Below are positions 48,001 through 56,880 of a DNA stretch of 64,000 nucleotides, piece after piece (the stretch's first letter is position 1; the number at the start of each line of letters is the position of its first letter). The stretch comes from Dendrophyllia cribrosa (Eukaryota > Cnidaria > Anthozoa > Scleractinia > Dendrophylliidae): positions 26,558,322 through 26,622,321 of the forward strand of contig JAJLRJ010000005.1 in NCBI GenBank assembly GCA_024195265.1. The letters are read 5' to 3'. Both the position numbers and the translations under genes were made by a program. The notes under the pieces are model-generated. The model made no database searches. It was not told where the DNA came from and saw only the letters and a list, made by a program, of their open reading frames with translations.

Positions 48001-49201
48001 GTACAAAGTGTTTCGATCGTGAATGAAAATGAATCAACTAAAAGGATTTGGTTATCCTTAGATGCATTTTGAGTTTTAAACCAAAATAATCATTTCAAAT
48101 TCATATCCCGTACAGGCGGATTTTCAGCCGATTTTCCTTTGGAGTTCCAAAATATTTTTTGACGCTGTAAGCATGTTGTTTAGTTTCTGTCACTTATTGT
48201 CAGTTTGTGAACGATTGTGGAGGACAAACCTTGTTATCAGCTCTCCACTGCTAAAGAATGAAAGAAAGCCTTTCAAGCTAAAGAAAGCCTTTCCAATAAG
48301 TTAGACTTTTCAAAATCTTTTTTAAGTCAACACCGCTAACTTTGACTGCGAGCGAATCTTCCCACTGAAAGTATTTCGCCGTGTTGTTGATTTCACGATA
48401 CGTTCAATTGAAAACAATTCTTGTCAAAAGCAATTTTCTACTTCTCCGGGTCAAATGAATTTTAGTTTCGGAAATCGATTAAGAGATCTCTCGCTTTGTT
48501 TTCTTCCAATAACAAGACTTAAATAGAGGTGTTTTAATTTTACATGTATAAATGCTTCACACGCTCGCGCTTCTATGTTTAATGGCGACGCTCGCGTTGT
48601 TCTACATCGAGAAGGAAGACTAGGAAAATATCGTTCGCGAACAAATTAAATCGAATAGAAGTCAAGCTCAATAGAAATTTTGACCCCTGAAGAATTCGGT
48701 TGTGGAATATTTACGGTATAACAAGCCCTGTGGAAAGTAGACTTTACGTTAGTTTTCGTTTTTGTAATGGCGGATGGTCAAGTTAAATTTGCTTTCGAGT
48801 TATCTTGTCCGTGGAAATGGGCAACTCACGATTAATAACTGTAAATGTCTGTCAGACACAATTAATATTCGCGCATTACAGGATTATTAACTGTAAACGT
48901 CTGCCAAACATAGTTATTAATCTGGAATTTTAAGATTATTAACTGTAACTGACATTGTTTCACGATTAATAACTACAAAGTATCACTCTTTACGGTTAAT
49001 AAGGACAAAAGGCGCTGTTTAAGATTATTATGCTGTTAAATTCCACTGCAAAAAAATAAAAACACTGCAAAAATATGTGGACACCTGTTAGTAATATAAT
49101 TAAACTAAGAAGAAATAAATTAGAATTAACTGGTAAAGGACTTAGAAGAAAAAGAGGTGGAAGAAAAAAAGGTGGAAATGTAACATTTTTCAATGATCAG
49201 T
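40709..49201 (+). pseudogene. Conserved Polinton gene split by the foldback
   Basis: The ATG at 40709 starts MSLLKWKKLAKQKSELGNK, a basic helical front, then a part with KMFKPITSKLDDV and an acidic stretch with many Glu/Asp-Pro repeats (IPEDFGEEVFPEEEKQIPED). In-frame stops are TAA 41186-41188 and TGA 41360-41362. A PPPY motif lies at about 41273-41284, between the two stops. The frame then reaches the TAGTAA duplication at 41560 and, beyond the 7.5 kb insert, continues at 49095 in the same frame with a very basic tail (RKRGGRKKGG) up to TAA 49199-49201. Proteins with this start are common in cnidarian-type Polintons as far as I recall, but have no assigned function. An internal capsid or DNA-core role is a guess from the basic tail. 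Confidence 0.6.
41566..49088. mobile_element. Giant foldback element, 7.5 kb, 6-bp TSD
   Basis: Two arms of about 3.6 kb (41566-45208 and about 45450-49088) are reverse complements of each other with few differences. They start and end with ACAGGTGTCCACATAT. TAGTAA flanks both ends (41560-41565 and 49089-49094) and the interrupted gene resumes in frame. The loop of about 240 bases (45209-45449) is the only unique part. Subterminal repeats of AGTTATTAATCGTGA and variants (for example 41677, 41705, 41815 and 42663, mirrored on the right) look like transposase binding sites. I see no transposase, so it moved with help. A 44-base G run near 45011 in the left arm has an interrupted C-rich counterpart at 45600-45627. 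The superfamily is unknown. Confidence 0.9.
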
Positions 49202-49378
49202 AAAGAACTTTTAAAAAAACTTGAATTAATTGTAGGTGAAATTTTAGCTGGTAATACAAATATTGAAATGTATAATACTGGAGTTGCAATTTTAGACGTA
49301 CTTTTGAAATCATCTTTAATCAATAAATCTCAGCATGAAAAGATTTATAATTTTTTTTTTAATATAATACTATTATAA
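49193..49378 (+). CDS. Small helical Polinton protein
   Basis: 61 codons, intact. The ATG at 49193 overlaps the stop of the split gene (ATGATCAGTAA). The sequence is one or two amphipathic helices (MISKELLKKLELIVGEILAG, then VAILDVLLKSSLI). No named family. Such a small ORF sits before the penton gene in related elements as far as I recall. The overlap suggests co-expression with the preceding gene. Confidence 0.5.
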   Translation: MISKELLKKLELIVGEILAGNTNIEMYNTGVAILDVLLKSSLINKSQHEKIYNFFFNIILL

Positions 49379-49379
49379 A

Positions 49380-50082
49380 ATGGATAGAGAAATAGTATTG
49401 TCATCATATTCTGTTAAAACAGAAAACAACAACAAACCTGAAAATTTCACAACAAAATTTAGTAAACCAATTGTTTTAGATAGTAATACACAATATGTTA
49501 TTGGACTTAACCGAGTTATTAACATGAGTTTTACTTGGTTTAATATTAATGCTGAATATAACAATCAATTAATCAAATACAGCTCTGATAATGATAAAAT
49601 ATTTCATGATATTAGTTTTCCAGGTGGAGTTTGGAATTATCAAGATATTAATAATCATGTTCAAGAAATAACTGTTATAAAACAATCTGGAAAAAAAGAT
49701 GAATTTCCAATCAGTATTGTTTTCAATGAAACAACTTTTAGAGTAACAAAAAGAATGAAAAAAAAATATCAACTGGATTTTACACAAAGTAATTTTTATG
49801 AATTACTAGGATTTGATAAAAAAATTATAAAAGATAAAATAAATGTGGGTCCTAGAGTTCCAAATTTAAGTCAAGATACAGATATTTGAAATATATTGTG
49901 ATTTAATAGATGATTCACTCGTTGATGGTCAAGATAGTGATATTATTTATAGTTTTAGTACATCTGTTTTAAGACCATCATATAGTTTTACTCTTGAACC
50001 GAAAAGAATTACTTATAATCCAGTAAATAAAAATTCTATTGACAGTATAAGAATTTACATCAAGACGGAAAAAGAAGATTAA
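49380..50082 (+). pseudogene. Penton-like minor capsid protein (one frameshift)
   Basis: The ATG at 49380 directly follows the box AATATAATACTATTATAAA. The front part is a beta-rich jelly roll (MDREIVLSSYSVKTENNNK, then TQYVIGLNRVINMSFTW, FPGGVWNYQDINNHV, YELLGFDKK). A single frameshift near 49887 leads to the C-terminal part (EIYCDLIDDSLVDGQ, then SIDSIRIYIKTEKED). The YCDLIDDSLVDGQ block is diagnostic for the Polinton minor capsid protein that makes the vertex capsomers. It has the same CDL(V/I)D block as the gene at 21527-22207. About 234 codons, a normal length for the family. Transcription from its own box is likely. Confidence 0.8.
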
Positions 50083-50155
50083 TTAATCTTAATGGGGCGG
50101 ACACATCTTTTTTATTATTGTTAAAAAAAATAATATAACTCTAATAATAAAAAAA

Positions 50156-50524
50156 ATGAAATCTTATGAATTTTCTAAATATTATAATCCAAAATTAGGT
50201 AAAATTATTTATAAACACAAAGGTAATGGTTTAATTGTTGATAATATTTTAAAACCAATGAGAAGTGTTATGTCAACTGTTTTCAAAAAATTTGCTAAAC
50301 CTATAGCTAAAAAAGCATTAGAATCTGGAATTTCTCATACTGGAGAAAAATTAGGTAAAAAAATCTCTGAAAAATCTGGTGATTTAATAATGAAAAAATT
50401 AGCTAATATGAGAAAAACCCCTATAATAACAACACAAACAAGACCAAAAACAGTTAAAAAACAAGAAGAGAATACTGATATGATATTGAACAGATTAATA
50501 TCTGGTAATGGAATAAAAAAATAA
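50156..50524 (+). CDS. Conserved Polinton virion-type protein (pVI/pX-like?)
   Basis: 122 codons, intact. The shared box lies at 50132-50155. It is basic, with an amphipathic helical centre (PMRSVMSTVFKKFAKPIAKK, then GEKLGKKISEKSGD). Small, basic, helical capsid proteins that bind DNA or disrupt membranes (adenovirus pVI/pX-like) have this character. It lies directly before the major capsid gene. Role inferred from position and composition. Confidence 0.5.
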   Translation: MKSYEFSKYYNPKLGKIIYKHKGNGLIVDNILKPMRSVMSTVFKKFAKPIAKKALESGISHTGEKLGKKISEKSGDLIMKKLANMRKTPIITTQTRPKTVKKQEENTDMILNRLISGNGIKK

Positions 50525-50549
50525 AATTATACAATCTTATTAAATAAAA

Positions 50550-51809
50550 ATGGCTATCCGATCAAATGAATATTTACAAAGAAATGAAATGATAAGATTT
50601 CAATTAGATGATGTGATAAGAATTCCAGCTGTTACTCAACACCAAGTTAAAAGTGGTTATAAATTCACAATTAATGATAGATCAGCATTTTACGATTGGT
50701 ATAACGCTTATTTTGAAGTACAATTTCAGTTACAAAAATTAGCAGATGGTGTTGCATATGATGCTGAAAGAATTACAGTTATAAATGGAGCACACAGTTT
50801 AATTAATCATATCATGCTTAAATCTGCAGGTAAAATAATTTATGATACTAATAATCTACATAAAGTTACTTTTGTTAAAAACTTGTTAGAATATTCTGAT
50901 GATTATAGCAGATCAGTAGCTAAGAACAGTTTATGGTATTTGGATACTGATGACACAACAGCTAATACTAATGCAGGATATGAAGCTAGACGACTTTTAA
51001 CAAGACAAAATAATAATATTAATACTATTATACCATTAAATCGTTTTTCATTTTTTGAAGAACTTGAAGATAAGATGCTTGTACCTATGCAATTACAATT
51101 CAACATTGAGCTTCAAAATGATGATGAATTAATTCATATGGCTAATGCTACTGCTGCTGGAAGAGTTGTTGTTAATAGATTTTTGCTTTGGGTACCAAAA
51201 TTAACACCAAAAGATTCTTTATATAATAAATTTGTTAATTCATTTTTGAAAGAAACAAAATGGAAATATTTAAGGGAAATGTATGAATCATCAGCTCCTA
51301 CAAAATCATCAGGATTTTTTCAAATATCAAGTAGTATTGATAATATTAAACATATTTTTGTTTATTAAAAAAGAACAAATCCACCTAATAATATTATTGC
51401 TGAAGATAATCCTTATCTTATGGATACTTACAAATTGAATATAGATGATAATGATTCATCCTTACTAAACTGTAGATTGGAATATGGAAATGGAGTTTTT
51501 TATCCAGAAACAGAATATGATAGTGAAAGTAAAGTAAGAATATTTAATGATGTAATGTCATACGCAATGAGGAAAAATGATTATAATACAGGAACACAAC
51601 TTAATTTAGTTAATTATAATTCTCTATATGGATTGATTTATTTTAATCTTACATATCAAACAGAAAAAATCACTAGAGATCCCAAACAATTAATATTTAG
51701 ATATACATTAAGCCAAAATGCAACTGCTGACTTCAATGTACATGCTATAGTTTTATATGAAGAACTAGTAAAAATTGATAAAATTGGAAATGAATTAGTG
51801 ATTGTTTAA
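50550..51809 (+). pseudogene. MCP: Major capsid protein (hexon-like), one stop
   Basis: A frame of 420 codons from ATG 50550, with the box at 50527-50549. It is the Polinton double-jelly-roll major capsid protein that forms the hexon-type capsomers. Visible blocks: RFQLDDVIRIPAVTQHQVKS near the start, SAFYDWYNAYFEVQF, INGAHSLINHIMLKS, PLNRFSFFEELEDKMLVPMQ and, after the stop, NPYLMDTYKLNIDDND and YGLIYFNLTYQ. An in-frame TAA at 51366-51368 cuts the protein about two thirds along, with no shift. The neighbours (minor capsid, pVI/pX-like, protease) are the normal virion block. Confidence 0.85.
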
Positions 51810-51859
51810 AAAAATTAAAAAACTATTTTTTATATAATCTAATAATAAAATTTAAAAAT

Positions 51860-52668
51860 ATGACAACTTATCATCCATTCAAAATAAATTTATCTAAAGG
51901 ACAAAAAGAAAAACTTGCAAAAGCATATGGTACAAACACTCCTTTAACAATCAGATTGAAAAATAATCAAACAAGTGGTAATGATGAATTACTATTAACA
52001 GCTAATCAAATTAAAAAAATTAATAAAGCTAAATCATTAGGAAAAGGAACAGATACAACACAAATTAGAAAAGTAATGAGAAAGGGTGGAAGTTTATTTT
52101 CTGCTATTATTCCATTAGCTCGTTCAATTGCACCAACTTTAGCTAAAACACTTGGATTATCAGCTCTTGCTGGTTTAGCAAGTGAAGGAGCAAGTCAAGT
52201 TGTTAAAAAGATAAGTGGTGAAGGTGTGTACAAACAGGTGGGTTTTTAATACCACAAGATAAAATTAAAAAACTTATTGATAATAAAAATTTACTTACTA
52301 ATAAACAAAAACAAGACATATTAAATGCTCTTCAATCAGGAGGTCGATTAGTGATAAAACCAACTAAAAAACAATCTGGTGGATTACTAGGATCGCCACT
52401 AGCTAGCATTGGTATACCTCTTGCTATTGAAGCTATTAAAAAGATTACTGGAAAAGAAGCACCAAGAATAGGTAGACCTAAAGCAGGAAAAGGAGCACCA
52501 AGAATAGGAATGTACGAACCACCTCCACCATTTATAGGTCAATGGGAAAAAAATACTGTTGGTATGGGAAAAAAAAGTCTACAAAAAAAGGAAAAGGACT
52601 TTTATTGGGGAAGAACAGCCCATTCAACGACATTCCAATTCTCGGAACAATTTTATAAAACCAAAATT
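51860..52668 (+). pseudogene. Conserved Polinton virion protein with Gly-rich C-terminus
   Basis: The ATG at 51860 follows the box TATATAATCTAATAATAAAA (51831-51850). Front: MTTYHPFKINLSKGQKEKLA, then a loop with LKNNQTSGNDELLLTANQI and a hydrophobic helical part (SAIIPLARSIAPTLAKTL). A frameshift near 52240 moves into GFLIPQDKIKKL, KPTKKQSGGLLG and IGIPLAIEAIKKITG. A second near 52575 gives the end motif (LGKNSPFNDIPILG) and TAA at 52666-52668. Amphipathic and Gly-rich segments recall adenovirus membrane-lytic/core proteins, but function is not established. Conserved in this position in the family as far as I recall. The protease frame begins just behind it. Confidence 0.62.
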
Positions 52669-53050
52669 CATAAACAAACCATTAAATAATATTGATTTAA
52701 TGAAATGGATAAAATATTTAAACATTCCAAATTTCAAAGGAATATATTCAAGAGATGAAAATATGCTTAAAAATCATAGTCTATGTATAATAAATCTTGA
52801 TTCATATGAAAACGTTGGAACTTATTTGGTTTGTTGTGTTCCATCTCATGATAATAAGTTTATATGGTATTTTGATAGTTTTGGAATGGGTTATCCTGAA
52901 GAATTTAAAAATGATGGAAAACCAATAATTTACAACTCAAGTCAATATCAAAACATTAAAAGTGTTATTTGTGGTTATTATTGTCTATATTTTCTTCATC
53001 AATGGTCAATTAATAAAGATTTTTATGATATATTAAAAGCATTCAGTTAA
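52669..53050 (+). CDS. Adenain-like cysteine protease, catalytic His lost
   Basis: The conserved part begins with NIDLMKWIKYLNIPNFKGIY near 52687. It has NHSLCIINLDSYENVGT, WYFDSFGMGYP (the Asp box) and VICGYYCLYFLHQW (the catalytic Cys box), ending ILKAFS. These are the marks of the C5/adenain protease that matures the virion in adenoviruses and Polintons. Where the family has T-H-W (the catalytic His), this copy reads GTYLVCC, so Tyr stands in place of His; the enzyme should be inactive. No good ATG lies before the conserved start. The frame is open upstream into the preceding gene, so the original start may have been lost by a frameshift. Confidence 0.78.
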
Positions 53051-53114
53051 GTGATACTATGTTTAATGAAAGATTTATAAAAAAATACTTTGAATAAAAA
53101 TATTTTTAATTAAC

Positions 53115-53146
53115 CTTTTTTATAACAATCATTGTTATAAAAAAAT
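53115..53146. terminator. Hairpin between convergent genes
   Basis: TTTTTTATAACAATCATTGTTATAAAAAA forms a perfect stem-loop between the protease stop and the minus-strand gene end at 53146. Likely a 3'-end signal in both directions. Confidence 0.55.
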
Positions 53147-53343
53147 TAAACACTTATATTTCCCTTTATCAATCCTTTTAATGTTATAAGTTTTTTCTTT
53201 ATTTTCATAATTAAAATAATTATCTTCAATAGTCTTTTTTCTTCATTTACATGTGTAATATCAACATAATCTAATATACATTCTATCATTTCATTCAAAT
53301 ATCTTATTTCACTCTCTATAAACATTAATCTGTTTTCTTCCAT
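53146..53343 (-). CDS. Small Polinton ORF, unknown
   Basis: 65 codons, intact, mostly helical (MEENRLMFIESEIRYLNEMI, then KIIILIMKIKKKLITL). The ATG at 53343 is divergent to the PLA2 gene, 35 bases away, with an AT-rich shared promoter. No family recognised. Confidence 0.4.
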   Translation of the reverse strand: MEENRLMFIESEIRYLNEMIECILDYVDITHVNEEKRLLKIIILIMKIKKKLITLKGLIKGNISV

Positions 53344-53378
53344 TTTTTATTTTATAAATATATAATCTTAATAATAAA

Positions 53379-54192
53379 ATGAAAACTTATTGCGTGAAAG
53401 AAAAAAAAAACTGATTGTGTAGAACCAAGTGGTTACAAAACAGCAAAAAATGGTAGAAGAATGTTTTTTTGTACTTGTGCATCTTGTGGAATAATAAAAA
53501 CACGATTTGTTAAGAAACAGGGAAACTAATAAAGCCTTCTTCTTCACAAACACAAGAAGGAGAAGGCTTTGGTGAATTAGCATTAACAGGTTTAACTCAT
53601 GCTTTACCTTGGTTAGGTAAAAAAAAACAGTTGAAATGGGTCGATATGGAGCAAGTGAATTAATGAGAAATAAAAACATGCAAAAAAAGCATTAGATTAT
53701 GCTTTAAATAAAGCAAAACCATTTTTACAAAAAACAACTTCAGATATGATGGATCAACTAAGTACTAAAATAAGACCAAAATTAAAATAGAAAACAAATA
53801 GAAAAGATTTAGATGGAGGTAATATTGATATTCATAAAATGATTGGAAAATTACCAAAACCGAAAAGTGGTTGGACTCCAGGAAAATATAAATATATGGG
53901 TCCTTATAACCCTTTGAATGAACAATTAAGATATGATTCTGAAACAGGTGAAGTATTAGAGTGGAAAGTTAAACCATATAATAAAGTAGATGAAATTGCT
54001 GCTTATCATGATATCTGTTATGATATGGGAAAAAATAAAAATGAATGTGATAAAGAAATGATTAAATCTTTACATCTGATTCCATACGGTGAAATACCAA
54101 AATGGGGACAAACAGCAAGATTTATAATGAATACTAAACAAAAACTTGGTTTGGGTTTACCTAAGAAGTCAAAAAACGTAAAACGGCGTTGA
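53379..54192 (+). pseudogene. PLA2-type virion protein (broken)
   Basis: The ATG at 53379 follows the box TATATAATCTTAATAATAAA. The N-terminus MKTYCVK is followed by a Cys cluster (CTCASCGIIKTRFV). Lesions follow: a frameshift in the A run near 53400, TAA 53527-53529, frameshifts near 53620-53690, and TAG 53788-53790. The helical middle part (ALDYALNKAKPFLQK) leads to the catalytic domain in the intact last section. That section has the Ca-loop-like YKYMGPYNPL, the TGEV stretch, then DEIAAYHDICYDMG with the His-Asp dyad, as in parvovirus VP1-type and Polinton/adintovirus PLA2 domains. These help the incoming particle to leave endosomes. The end TKQKLGLGLPKK is typical. The catalytic part itself looks undamaged. 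Confidence 0.8.
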
Positions 54193-55143
54193 GTAATAGT
54201 GATTGGACTCAACAATTAGCCGATGAGTTACATAAACCAATCACAAGAAACTTTTTAAAAAGAACTGTAATATCAAATGGGATTGATGAAATCTGGGCTG
54301 CTGATTTGGTTGAAATGCGAAAGTTTAGTAAATGGAATAAAGGGATAAAATATTTACTAATGGTAATTGATATTTTTAGTAAACATGGATGGATTGAACC
54401 ATTAAAAAATAAAAAAAACAGAGAGTGTTAGTAAAGCATTTGATGATATATTTTAAAAAAGTAAACGTTCACCAAAAATGCTTTGGACAGATAAAGGTTC
54501 TGAATTTATTAGTAAACATTTTAAGGATTTTCTTAGAAAGAATAAAATCAAATTATATCATACTGAGAATGAAGAGAAATCAAGTATTGTTGAAAGATGG
54601 AATAAAACGATGAAAAACAGAATGTTTAAAATGTTCAGTGTAAATAATAATACTGTTTATTGGGATAAACTTGATAAATTAGTTAATGATTATAATAAAA
54701 CAAGACATTCTAGTCTTGAAATGACTCCAATTAAAGCTAGTAAAAAAGAAAATGAAGAAAAAGTTTATATTAATTTGTATTCGGATTTGATTTATTCAAA
54801 ACCTGGAAAATTAAAATTTAAGATTGGAGATAGAGTTCGTATATCAAAATATAAAAGACCTGTATTTGATAAAGGATATACTCCAAACTGGACAGAAGAA
54901 ATATTTGTAATTGATGAAGTTTTATTTACAAAACCTATTACTTATAAAATTGTTGATTTAATGGGAGAAGAAGTAAAAGGATCTTTTTATAAACAAGAGT
55001 TACAAAAAGTAAAACAAGAAACATTTAGAATTGATAAAGTATTGAAACGAGATAATAAGAAAAAATTACCTTTAGTTAAATGGAGTGGTTATCCTGATAA
55101 GTTTAATTCATGGATTCCTTTGAGTGATTTAAAAGATTTTTAA
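54189..55143 (+). pseudogene. int: Polinton integrase with chromodomain (broken)
   Basis: The start overlaps the end of the PLA2 gene by four bases (GTG/TTG-like start, MSNSDWTQQLADELHK). The DDE residues are WAADLVEM (first Asp), LWTDKGSEF (second Asp) and SSIVERWNKT (Glu), the retroviral/Ty3-type catalytic core used to insert Polinton DNA. Then a GDRVRISKYK segment (SH3-like), and a C-terminal chromodomain-like end (DKVLKRDNKKK, LVKWSGYPDKFNSWIPLSDL) that would read histone marks. A frameshift lies in the A8 run at 54411-54418 and TAA at 54454-54456. The rest is uninterrupted. The zinc domain found in retroviral integrases is not evident. Confidence 0.88.
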
Positions 55144-55162
55144 TACTATTGAAGTATTAAAA
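55140..55162. terminator. Hairpin after the integrase gene
   Basis: TTAATACTATTGAAGTATTAA overlaps the integrase stop codon. A seven-pair stem, of the same family as the hairpin at 37354-37381. The next gene is convergent. Confidence 0.5.
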
Positions 55163-55203
55163 ATTTATTGTTTCAAGCGACATAAAAAAAAACCATAAAG
55201 GGC

Positions 55204-55872
55204 TTATTCTAAAACTAAATCTTGTGCTTCACCTTCACTTTCTTCATCACTTCTTTCATTTTCACTTTCACTTTCTTCTATTGTTAATAATGGTTCTCTT
55301 GGTTTTAATGGTTTAACATAAACTTCATGAACTTTTATTTGAATTGAATTTACTAATTTACTGATATAAATACTCTCAATTATTAAAGCTAATTTCACGA
55401 AACAATATTGACCAAGATAATCAAATGGATCAATATTTTCTTTTCCTTTTGATCTAAATATAAATAGAATTTTATTTTTGTTTTGAGTAAATATGTTTTG
55501 TATATAAAACTGGTGATAATGATTCATCTTTCTTTGTTTTCTTTCTACCTTTTTATCAGTATATTCTACTTGTTTATAATATAAAGGTGAACTCAATACT
55601 TGAGCATTCTCAACACCAATTGTTTCTTCAAGATGATTATAACAAAGATCTGTAAAATCTTTTAAAAAATTATAAAACATTGCTTCTTTAGCAGTTGGTT
55701 GAGATTCTTTACTCCATAAACAAACTGGAAGTGTATACCCAACTAATTCATCAGATTCCTGATTCTTTCTCTCAGATACTCCAAAACTAAAAAGTAATGG
55801 TGATTCAATTACAAGAGGACCTTTTTTATCATCAGAATGTTTAGTTTCAATTTTAATTCTTTGATATTTCAT
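55204..55872 (-). CDS. Conserved Polinton protein, candidate ssDNA-binding
   Basis: 222 codons, intact, minus strand. The front has KGPLVIESPLLFSFGVSE and LPVCLWSKESQPTAKE. The middle is basic, and the C-terminal half has DPFDYLGQYCFVKLALIIES and then IQIKVHEVYVKPL, followed by an acidic tail. The block GPL..P.LFSFGV and the K-x-x-x-IESI-x-V-x-x-I-x-V pattern are widely shared among Polintons as I recall and resemble a single-stranded DNA binding protein of the phage/NCLDV kind with an acidic tail. Such a protein would serve the adjacent replication genes. The ssDNA role is inferred. Confidence 0.6.
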   Translation of the reverse strand: MKYQRIKIETKHSDDKKGPLVIESPLLFSFGVSERKNQESDELVGYTLPVCLWSKESQPTAKEAMFYNFLKDFTDLCYNHLEETIGVENAQVLSSPLYYKQVEYTDKKVERKQRKMNHYHQFYIQNIFTQNKNKILFIFRSKGKENIDPFDYLGQYCFVKLALIIESIYISKLVNSIQIKVHEVYVKPLKPREPLLTIEESESENERSDEESEGEAQDLVLE

Positions 55873-55983
55873 CTTAGAATTCTTGAATTTTCGAGTTTTG
55901 TCAGTTGCATCTTTTATATTATGTAAATATTATTTTTTTAAATTATTTTTTTTTACAAAAATTATCAAAAATCGGCATAAAAA

Positions 55984-55999
55984 AAGCCCATAAAGGGCT
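55984..55999 (-). terminator. Hairpin AGCCC-ATAAA-GGGCT
   Basis: A five-pair GC stem with A/T flanks, immediately downstream (on the minus strand) of the gene ending at 56006. A partly degenerate copy (CCATAAAGGGCTT) lies just after the next minus-strand gene at 55190-55205. Confidence 0.5.
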
Positions 56000-56005
56000 A
56001 AAAAT

Positions 56006-56329
56006 TTAAGAATCAAAGTTAATTTTTATTACATCATCATTTTCAAATCTTAAATAATTATTATATAAAAAATATTCTTCTTCCTCAAAATTTTCTTGAT
56101 TATTTTCTAAATAATTTTCATATTTTTCTTCGTCAAAATCATATTCACAATATTTATCAGGAAATTCTACAAAATTAAAATAATATTTAAAATCTTTAAT
56201 CATTTGAATTATTTCCTTAAAAACTTTATCATCTTTTCTCATTCTTAAAGTGCTACTTTGATCAAATTGTCGAATACCTTTAATTTTCGCGTAATTGGTA
56301 GTTAACTTCCTAAAGTACATGATTTCCAA
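56006..56329 (-). CDS. Polinton edge ORF, acidic, unknown
   Basis: 107 codons, minus strand, ending acidic and aromatic (EEDE-rich, YENYLENNQENFEEEEYFL). The N-terminal codons lie where the base composition changes, so the original start may be lost or lie elsewhere. No domain recognised. Confidence 0.4.
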   Translation of the reverse strand: MEIMYFRKLTTNYAKIKGIRQFDQSSTLRMRKDDKVFKEIIQMIKDFKYYFNFVEFPDKYCEYDFDEEKYENYLENNQENFEEEEYFLYNNYLRFENDDVIKINFDS

Positions 56330-56340
56330 AGTATATCCTC

Positions 56341-56880
56341 ATGCGATGAAGGAAAGTGGTTTTTTTTTGCGCTCAAACTCCGATAATTTTCATCCGCCAT
56401 TGAACCGCCATGTTCCTGCGGCCTGGTTACCAACGGCAGAGGCCTGGTCACTTGGAATTCGCGGAGAAATCAGGTGACGTCATTTTCTCAAGTCAATTTC
56501 TCATACGATTTCATCCACTTCGATGCTCTCCTGTTTTCGAAAAGTCTTTCTTCCTTTTAATGATGGGAAGTCGTTGTGTTGTACAGGAGTGCAGCAATGA
56601 GACTGACAGAGCGGCGGGGATCGCGCTGCATGCGAGCCGGATCGATAAAACGATTGATTGTTAAAACCAAGGGGAAGAATTTCCATCCTCACCAAGGACA
56701 CGTTTTGTTTGTATTTTCTCGATTCACATCGAGGAAAACCGTTTTACTCGGGCTTTCAACCCATGCCTAGCATATGGAAAAAGGGGAGCGATCAACAGAT
56801 GGTAAATCTGAAAAAAATCTGCATAAAGAAGAAGAAGCGACAAAAGGTGCGCGCAAAGTGTGTGAATATTCTCATATTAT
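56341..56880 (+). pseudogene. Decayed THAP-domain exon
   Basis: The sequence from 56561 on gives SRCVVQECSN, AGIALHAS, then in other frames KTKGKNFHPHQGH and AVPSIWKKG-like endings. This follows the THAP zinc-finger order: CxxxC, a short loop, K/W and F-x-P segment, C..HF, then a proline/lysine end. The usual C-x-x-HF is replaced (FSRFTSR) and at least two frameshifts separate the parts, so it is a relic. THAP domains occur in host genes and in P-type transposons. I cannot say which. Confidence 0.5.

Larger units (their letters stand above)
32040..56340. mobile_element. Polinton/Maverick (adintovirus-like) provirus, edges approximate
   Basis: About 17 kb of very AT-rich DNA without the foldback insert. 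It has the full Polinton core set: protein-primed DNA polymerase B, packaging ATPase, major and minor capsid proteins, adenain-like protease and retroviral-type integrase. It also carries a PLA2-type virion protein, a fibre-like protein and several conserved unknowns. Genes run on both strands. I could not find the long terminal inverted repeats or the six-base target duplication, so the ends are set by base composition and gene content and may be truncated. Confidence 0.88.
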
